NCBI GenBank assembly: GCA_965204395.1
Contig: OZ241987.1
Location: 3,348,001 to 3,412,000, forward strand
Direction of reading: 5' to 3'
Source of the DNA: Bin87 sp965204395
Lineage (GTDB): Bacteria > Chloroflexota > Dehalococcoidia > Lucifugimonadales > UBA3495
DNA: 64,000 nucleotides
Part shown: one piece after another, positions 59,249 to 64,000 of the stretch
Numbering within the stretch: position 1 is the first letter of the stretch
How the letters are laid out: each line of letters starts with the position of its first letter
Position numbers and translations under genes: made by a program
The notes under the pieces: model-generated
Told to the model about the DNA's origin: nothing
The model's input: only the letters and a program-made list of their open reading frames with translations
Databases searched by the model: none

Positions 59249-60181
59249 ATGCCCAACAATCTGGAAGGAAAGGTAGCCATCGTCACCGGCGCGGGCCGAG
59301 GCATTGGCCGCGGCATCGCCAAGCTGATGGCTGAGGAAGGCGCCAGCGTCGTGGTTTGCGACCTGGGCGGCAACGTGGACGGCACCGGACAGGACGTATC
59401 GGTGGCCCAACAGGTGGTCAATGAGATCACCGAGGCCGGAGGCAAGGCCGTCGCCTGCACCGAATCGGTGGTGACCATGGACGGCGGCGAACAGATCGTG
59501 CAGACCGCCATCGACAACTTCGGCCGCCTGGACATTGTGGTCACCTGCGCCGGCATCCTGCGGGACCGCATGGTCTTCAACATGACCGAACAGGAGTGGG
59601 ACGACGTAATCGCCGTCCACCTCAAGGGCACGTTCACCGTGGTCAAGAACGCCTGCATCCTGTTTCGGCAGCAGCGTTCCGGTCGCGTCATCACGTTCAG
59701 CAGCGAGTCGGGCCTGGTAGGCAACAGCGGACAGGCCAACTACGGCGCGGCCAAGAGCGGCATCGCCGGATTCACCAAGGTGGTGGCCAAGGACATGGGC
59801 CGCTACGGAGTGACGGCCAACGCCATCGCGCCCCGGGCGACTACCCGCATGATCGGGTCGATTCCCGACACCGCTGCCGAGATCCGGGCCCGCGGCGGCG
59901 TGGCCTCTATTTCGGATTCTTCGGGCGACGACAACATCCGCGACCTGGATCCGGACGCCGTTGCGCCCTTCGTCTGCTACCTGGCCTCCGACTACGCGGC
60001 CAACGTGAACGGCCAGACGTTCTTGGTTTACGGCGACACCATTTCGCTGGTGTCCCAGCCCCGTCCCGAGCGCGCCATCTGGACTGAAGAGGGACACTGG
60101 GACATGGACGAACTCTCGCACCGCGCCCGCAACTACCTGACGGCGGGGATATCCAACCCAGCGCCGGCGCAAACCCGCTAG
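59249..60181 (+). CDS. SDR dehydrogenase 1, 17-beta-HSD4/MFE-type
   Basis: A 310-residue short-chain dehydrogenase. Cofactor motif TGAGRGIGRGIAKLM, VTCAGILRDRMVFNM, active-site Ser and YGAAKSG (Tyr-x3-Lys). The residues after YVLA-type positions and DRMVFNMTEQEWDDVIAVHL match the (3R)-hydroxyacyl-CoA dehydrogenase part of peroxisomal multifunctional enzyme type 2. Likely oxidises the hydroxyl made by the MaoC hydratase. A second copy follows. Confidence 0.88.
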   Translation: MPNNLEGKVAIVTGAGRGIGRGIAKLMAEEGASVVVCDLGGNVDGTGQDVSVAQQVVNEITEAGGKAVACTESVVTMDGGEQIVQTAIDNFGRLDIVVTCAGILRDRMVFNMTEQEWDDVIAVHLKGTFTVVKNACILFRQQRSGRVITFSSESGLVGNSGQANYGAAKSGIAGFTKVVAKDMGRYGVTANAIAPRATTRMIGSIPDTAAEIRARGGVASISDSSGDDNIRDLDPDAVAPFVCYLASDYAANVNGQTFLVYGDTISLVSQPRPERAIWTEEGHWDMDELSHRARNYLTAGISNPAPAQTR

Positions 60182-60185
60182 CATC

Positions 60186-60213
60186 GTAGGGGCGAATAAT
60201 CATTCGCCCCTAC
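60186..60213. repeat. 12-bp stem hairpin between the two SDR genes
   Basis: GTAGGGGCGAAT (60186-60197) pairs perfectly with ATTCGCCCCTAC (60202-60213), loop AATC. Such sequences are dispersed REP-like repeats. It could also soften transcription between the two genes. Confidence 0.6.
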
Positions 60214-60235
60214 ACCACACAAGGATTGAACGATA

Positions 60236-61147
60236 ATGCCCCTACTAGAAGACAAGGTAGCAATCGTAACCGGCGCCGGCCGCGGCATCGGGAGAGGTGT
60301 CTCTAAGCTGATGGCACAGGAGGGCGCGAGTGTTGTCGTCTGCGACCTCGGCGTCAACGTTGACGGCACCGGCGCGGACATATCGGTGGCCCAGCAGGTG
60401 GTCAACGAGATCAAGGAGGATGGCGGCAACGCCGTGGCCTGCACCGAGTCCGTCGCCACCATGGACGGCGGCGAAAAGATCGTCCAGACCGCCGTGGACA
60501 ATTTCGGCAAGCTGGACATCGTGGTGACCGTCGCCGGTATCCTGCGCGACCGCATGGTTTTCAACATGACCGAGCAGGAGTGGGACGACGTGATCGCCGT
60601 TCACCTCAAGGGCACGTTCACCGTGGTCAAGCACGCCAGCATCCTGTTCCGTCAGCAGCGGTCGGGCCGCATCATCACGTTCAGCAGCACGTCGGGACTC
60701 TACGGCAACAGCGGCCAGGCCAACTACGGCGCGGCCAAGGACGGCATTGCCGGATTCACCCGCGTGTGTGCTCGCGACCTGGGACGCTACGGCGTAACGG
60801 CCAACGCAATCTCCCCATCCGCCAGTACCCGCATGACCACCAGCGTGCCGGACGAGGCCCGGGCCCTGCGTTCGGCCCGAGGCATCGCAGCCGGCGGCAG
60901 TCTGCGCGGCGAGGCGGAGGACGTGGCGCCAATGGTCACCTGGCTGGCGTCCGACGAGGCGGCCCACGTCAACGGCCACGTTTTTCACGTCACGGGCGGT
61001 CTGGTTACGCTCTTGAATGAGCCCCAGCCGGTCAAAACCATCCGGAAGCAGGGACGCTGGAGCGTGGATGAACTCGCCGGCGTGTTCCCGGCCACCATAG
61101 GCATCGAACTGTACAACCCGGCGCCCGCGCCGCCGCCTAGCGCATAG
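60236..61147 (+). CDS. SDR dehydrogenase 2, 17-beta-HSD4/MFE-type paralogue
   Basis: A 303-residue paralogue of SDR 1, clearly a tandem duplicate: the first ~190 residues are largely shared, including TGAGRGIGRGVSKLM and YGAAKDG, and nearby DNA is near-identical. The C-terminal third differs, so substrate range may differ. Active-site residues are complete. Confidence 0.88.
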   Translation: MPLLEDKVAIVTGAGRGIGRGVSKLMAQEGASVVVCDLGVNVDGTGADISVAQQVVNEIKEDGGNAVACTESVATMDGGEKIVQTAVDNFGKLDIVVTVAGILRDRMVFNMTEQEWDDVIAVHLKGTFTVVKHASILFRQQRSGRIITFSSTSGLYGNSGQANYGAAKDGIAGFTRVCARDLGRYGVTANAISPSASTRMTTSVPDEARALRSARGIAAGGSLRGEAEDVAPMVTWLASDEAAHVNGHVFHVTGGLVTLLNEPQPVKTIRKQGRWSVDELAGVFPATIGIELYNPAPAPPPSA

Positions 61148-61202
61148 GTGCGCTACACGCGCGAGGCAGCGATTTCCGCCAGGCAGGAAGGAGTCAACGA
61201 AA

Positions 61203-62357
61203 ATGTTTAAGAGTTTCAGCGCATCATACGCCGGCCACGTGGTGGACGATAATCTCGGCCTGGAAGGGACGCCCGCAAACGACCGTTGGTATTCAAAGGA
61301 TGAGTTGGCCAGCGTTTTCGACTGGGCTTTGGACATCTCCAAGCACTTGGAGGCGCACGGCTACGACGAGTTCTGGATGGCGGAGCACCACTTCCAGCCG
61401 GAAGGCTACGAGTGCATCCCCAACCTGATCATGCTGGGGCTGTACCTGGCCTGCAACACCGAACGGTTGAAGTACGGTTGCGGCTTCAACATCACGCCCA
61501 TGTGGCATCCGCTGCGGCTGGCCGAGGACTTCGCAATGGCCGACATCCTGTCCGGCGGGCGCATCATTTTCGGCGTGGGCCGCGGTTACCACTCCCGCGA
61601 GGTGGAGACCTTCGGTTCGCCTATGTTCGACGGCGACGCCAACCGCGATATGTTTGAGGAGCAGGTTGAGGTCATGGTGAAGGCCTTCAGCCAGGAGTCA
61701 TTCTCCCACGAGGGCAAGCACTACAAGATCCCGGCCGAAGTCCCCTACCGTGGTTACACCCTGGAGAAGCTGAGCCTGGTGCCCCGGCCGATGCAGGATC
61801 CCGTTGAGATCTGGCAGCCGCTGGTGTCTGGAAACCCCAAGGGCGTGGATTTCATGGCCCGCATTGGCATCAAGGCCATGGTGGCGAACACGCCGGAGCC
61901 GACTCGATATGACCGGCTGACCATGTACCAGCAGGCGGCCGCGAGCCACGGACGTGAACTGGCGCTCGGCGAAGACATTGCGTTGGGCTACCGGTTCTTC
62001 CTGGGCAAGAATCGGGAAGAGGCTATCAAGGAAGCCCGCCCCTACTTTGAGGAAGCGATGAAGTTCGCGGCGCCGCTGGGCCTGATGGCCCTCCAGCCGG
62101 AGCAGATCGAGGCGGTGGCCAATCCCGGCCTGCGTCGGGGCGTGGAACTCCCCACGCTGGAAGGCGCGGTGGAGAGCGGCGCCTGGCTCTGCGGTTCGCC
62201 CGACGACATCATCAACACTCTGAAAGAGGACGAGGCGAGGTACCCAGGTGTGGAGCGGATCAACCTCGGCTCAGTGATGGGCATGCCCCGCGAGGTGTTC
62301 AAGGACCAATTGGCTCGGTTCTCCCAGGATGTGATGCCGGCTTTCAACACCAACTGA
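61203..62357 (+). CDS. LLM-class flavin-dependent oxidoreductase
   Basis: A 384-residue luciferase-like TIM barrel. YDEFWMAEHHFQPEGY, GCGFNITPMWHPLRLAEDFAMAD, SGGRIIFGVGRGYHSREVETFG are the family's signature. It uses FMN or F420 as cosubstrate. Last gene of the MaoC/SDR operon and followed by an intrinsic terminator. Together the operon suggests oxidative degradation of a side chain or ring compound. Confidence 0.9.
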   Translation: MFKSFSASYAGHVVDDNLGLEGTPANDRWYSKDELASVFDWALDISKHLEAHGYDEFWMAEHHFQPEGYECIPNLIMLGLYLACNTERLKYGCGFNITPMWHPLRLAEDFAMADILSGGRIIFGVGRGYHSREVETFGSPMFDGDANRDMFEEQVEVMVKAFSQESFSHEGKHYKIPAEVPYRGYTLEKLSLVPRPMQDPVEIWQPLVSGNPKGVDFMARIGIKAMVANTPEPTRYDRLTMYQQAAASHGRELALGEDIALGYRFFLGKNREEAIKEARPYFEEAMKFAAPLGLMALQPEQIEAVANPGLRRGVELPTLEGAVESGAWLCGSPDDIINTLKEDEARYPGVERINLGSVMGMPREVFKDQLARFSQDVMPAFNTN

Positions 62358-62382
62358 CCAACCAACGGGATTGGAAATTAAT

Positions 62383-62416
62383 GAGGGCGGGATCGATTCC
62401 CGCCCTCTTTGTTTTT
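62383..62416 (+). terminator. intrinsic terminator of the MaoC/SDR/LLM operon
   Basis: GAGGGCGGGA (62383-62392) pairs perfectly with TCCCGCCCTC (62398-62407), loop TCGAT, followed by TTTGTTTTT. Textbook form. Confidence 0.9.
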
Positions 62417-62450
62417 GACGACGTTTTGGTTCACCCGCCATTTGACGGCA

Positions 62451-62975
62451 TCAACGTCGCGTTGGAAAACCGAGATGGGTGAACCAGTGGAATGTCCATG
62501 CCCCCTGTGCACCCCGAACGAACAGGAACAGCAGCAACAGATAAACCACGACCCAGAGCAGTGCGCGCACGTCGAAGGCCAAAGGCTCCAATCTAGTCAG
62601 GGCGATCACCCGGGTGATCAGGAAAACCACCGGCAGCAGCAGGCCGGCCATGCGCCACCTCTGGTTCAAGCCAAGGCCCAGCAACCCGATCAAGAATCCC
62701 TCGACGCCGTAGTAAAAAATTATCCGCGCCGGGATGGGCGGGTCGGATTCGGCGATCCCCGGCTCCGGAGGGATGACCGACGCGATGAGCCACACCAGCA
62801 ACAGGCCGGTGTTCCATACCCACCAGGCCAGCGCGGCGAGCCAGCCCCAGCGCATCCACCGCCGGGCCTGGGCCGGACTGGATGCGGCCAACTTACCGCG
62901 CCACCCTGGAGGGCGGGGGTAGTTGGCCGCGTCGTAAGCCGAATCCGAGGATTGGTCCGGTGGTTCCGGCCCCAT
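62451..62975 (-). CDS. membrane protein of unknown function
   Basis: A 174-residue protein with about four hydrophobic segments (WWVWNTGLLLVWLIASVI, GVEGFLIGLLGLGL, LLLPVVFLITRVIAL, LLWVVVYLLLLFLFV) after a soluble N-terminal tail. No family recognised. Downstream of, and same strand as, the 62998 and DoxX genes. Confidence 0.7.
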   Translation of the reverse strand: MGPEPPDQSSDSAYDAANYPRPPGWRGKLAASSPAQARRWMRWGWLAALAWWVWNTGLLLVWLIASVIPPEPGIAESDPPIPARIIFYYGVEGFLIGLLGLGLNQRWRMAGLLLPVVFLITRVIALTRLEPLAFDVRALLWVVVYLLLLFLFVRGAQGAWTFHWFTHLGFPTRR

Positions 62976-62997
62976 CGGATGATGTTCAGCAGAGCCG

Positions 62998-63228
62998 CTA
63001 GGCGTCTTCGTCCAGCAGCGGCAGCGTGGTCCAGGTCATCGAGTCGGGGTCGCTTGACAGCCCCTGTTCGCCGACCATGCGCCGCAGGTCCAACAGGGTC
63101 GCGTTGACCTCTCCGGTAACTTTCTGCCATTCGGGTTCCGGTGGGAACCAGTAGGGCGAGTTGATGCGGACCACCTGGTTCTGCTCGGCATTGAAGTAGA
63201 TGCCGAACCGAGCTGCTTGCTGTTGCAT
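62998..63228 (-). CDS. small hypothetical protein coupled to doxX-like gene
   Basis: A 76-residue protein (MQQQAARFGIYFNAEQNQVV, NSPYWFPPEPEWQKVTGE). The start ATG overlaps the stop of the DoxX gene (TAATG), so they are coupled. No known family. Start chosen from that overlap; the frame is open further upstream. Confidence 0.6.
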   Translation of the reverse strand: MQQQAARFGIYFNAEQNQVVRINSPYWFPPEPEWQKVTGEVNATLLDLRRMVGEQGLSSDPDSMTWTTLPLLDEDA

Positions 63229-63680
63229 TACAGAATTTCCCTCTTCAAGATCAGGCGCTCGATGCCGAACTTGCGACTGCCCATGATGCCGATGATGCCG
63301 GCGACAGCGAAGTACAGGATCGCGACTTCGCCTCCACCTTGTTGGAAGGGCCACTTGCCCACGTGCATCATGAAGTACGCGATCACCATCGTAACGACCA
63401 GTGCGCCGGCGCCCAGGCGGGTCAGGATGCCGAACCCGATGAGCAGGGACGAAATGAGCTCAACCCAACCGGCAAGGTAGACAATTCCAGGCGGTCCGCC
63501 TTCGGTGCCTGGGGGTGGGAAGCCCCACATCTGGAACGCTTTCTGCGCGCCGTGCAGTGAGACGAGAAATGCGAAGATGAGTCGGAAAAGGAGATAGAAG
63601 TACTCGGTGCCGGGCCCGAATATGCGCCCGAATATGGACGTATCCGGCTCGGCCCCTGGTGTGGAGGCGTTCGTGGCCAT
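63228..63680 (-). CDS. DoxX family membrane protein
   Basis: A 150-residue protein with four membrane helices and the DoxX pattern LIFAFLVSLHGAQKAFQMWGFPP, GWVELISSLLIGFGILTRLGA, and YFMMHVGKWPFQQGGGEVAILY. The family's role is poorly known (linked to quinol/thiosulfate oxidation in archaea). GGGGGAG nine bases before ATG supports the start. Confidence 0.9.
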   Translation of the reverse strand: MATNASTPGAEPDTSIFGRIFGPGTEYFYLLFRLIFAFLVSLHGAQKAFQMWGFPPPGTEGGPPGIVYLAGWVELISSLLIGFGILTRLGAGALVVTMVIAYFMMHVGKWPFQQGGGEVAILYFAVAGIIGIMGSRKFGIERLILKREIL

Positions 63681-63771
63681 AATTATACTCCCCCGCAGCG
63701 GATATTTATTTTGCCGATATTATTAACCGGCAAGGCTGCAGCGACATGTTAATACTACTTATGCAACTTTG

Positions 63772-64000
63772 CTAGTGTATTACGCGATCTATCGCGATAG
63801 TTTCTTCGCGACTTGGGCCGGTAGAAATTATCTGTGCTTCACACCCCACCAATTCCTCTATCCTGCGTACGTATGCCAGGGCGTTCTTCGGCAACTGCTG
63901 CGTCTGGGTCGCGCTGGCGGTGGGTTCTTGCCAACCGGGCCACTTCTCGTAGACCGGTTCGCACTCTTCCAGAAGGGCGGTATTCGCCGGGAAGCGTTCC
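63772..64000 (-). CDS. purA: adenylosuccinate synthetase, C-terminal part
   Basis: The minus-strand frame is open from the right edge to the TAG at 63772-63774 (75 residues). It reads LLEECEPVYEKWPGWQEPT, LPKNALAYVRRIEELVGC and IISTGPSREETI, the conserved C-terminus of PurA (IMP plus Asp to adenylosuccinate). The rest of the gene, including the GTP-binding part, is outside the window. Confidence 0.9.
   Translation of the reverse strand, partial: ERFPANTALLEECEPVYEKWPGWQEPTASATQTQQLPKNALAYVRRIEELVGCEAQIISTGPSREETIAIDRVIH

Noticed and set aside
63681..63692. TATAAT just before the DoxX start codon as a promoter
   Set aside because: It lies only a few bases before ATG with a good ribosome binding site upstream of it, so it is better read as spacer.
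1..64000. CRISPR array
   Set aside because: No run of regularly spaced identical repeats and no cas gene was seen.

Overview
The window is high-GC bacterial chromosome (visibly about 60-65% G+C) with tightly packed genes. The combination of a HerA/NurA pair, SelB, a MoxR-DUF58-transglutaminase operon whose catalytic Cys is Ser, DUF2203, several Uma2 (DUF820) genes, TrmI and a MaoC/SDR/LLM-flavin oxidoreductase operon suggests a Chloroflexota (Dehalococcoidia/SAR202-like) organism. That assignment is inference; there is no rRNA or marker set in the window to fix it.

Left part, 1-13.2 kb: an accessory island. The 3' part of an IS21 element (istA end, istB) abuts a large AT-richer ORF that looks like a gene beheaded by the insertion. 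Next comes a fused DEAD/DEAH-type helicase and PD-(D/E)XK nuclease, so this pair is a candidate defence module. A 1.2-kb non-coding stretch with tRNA-3'-end-like inverted repeats leads to two tandem large serine recombinases. The first has Tyr at the catalytic Ser position; the second is intact and its frame runs into the antisense of tRNA-Asn(GTT). An IS110-family element follows, sitting inside a REP/dRS3-like palindromic repeat. Its 5' non-coding region folds like a bridge RNA, and its guide loops can be matched to the element ends and to the target. A degenerate second tRNA-Asn closes the island.

Middle, 13.3-44.6 kb: housekeeping genes mixed with small accessory genes. They include herA and an upstream partner; panC; a toxin-antitoxin locus (frameshifted BrnT-like gene overlapping a CopG-MNT-HEPN fusion); an aldehyde dehydrogenase; a lipoprotein trypsin-like protease; a Fic protein with an operator-like array; DUF2203 and trmI divergent; an AcuC-type deacetylase; mobA; rsmG-enolase (the enolase has changed active-site residues); cupin and thioesterase genes; a PEPCK-like protein; malate synthase; three tandem Uma2 genes; a flap-endonuclease-like exonuclease; a TTC38-like TPR protein; and etfBA. 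Malate synthase, the PEPCK-like protein and the enolase homologue lie within 9 kb, which would suit gluconeogenesis from acetyl-CoA if the last two are active.

Right part, 44.0-64 kb: ogt; the transglutaminase-DUF58-MoxR operon; der-plsY; selB; a small gene plus retropepsin-like protease; nurA; a CinA-C-like amidase; a membrane-anchored HExxH protease; and an operon of two MaoC-type hydratases, two SDRs and an LLM oxidoreductase (probable split beta-oxidation-like or ring-degradation module) ending in a strong intrinsic terminator. Leftward membrane genes including a DoxX protein follow, and the C-terminus of purA runs off the right edge.
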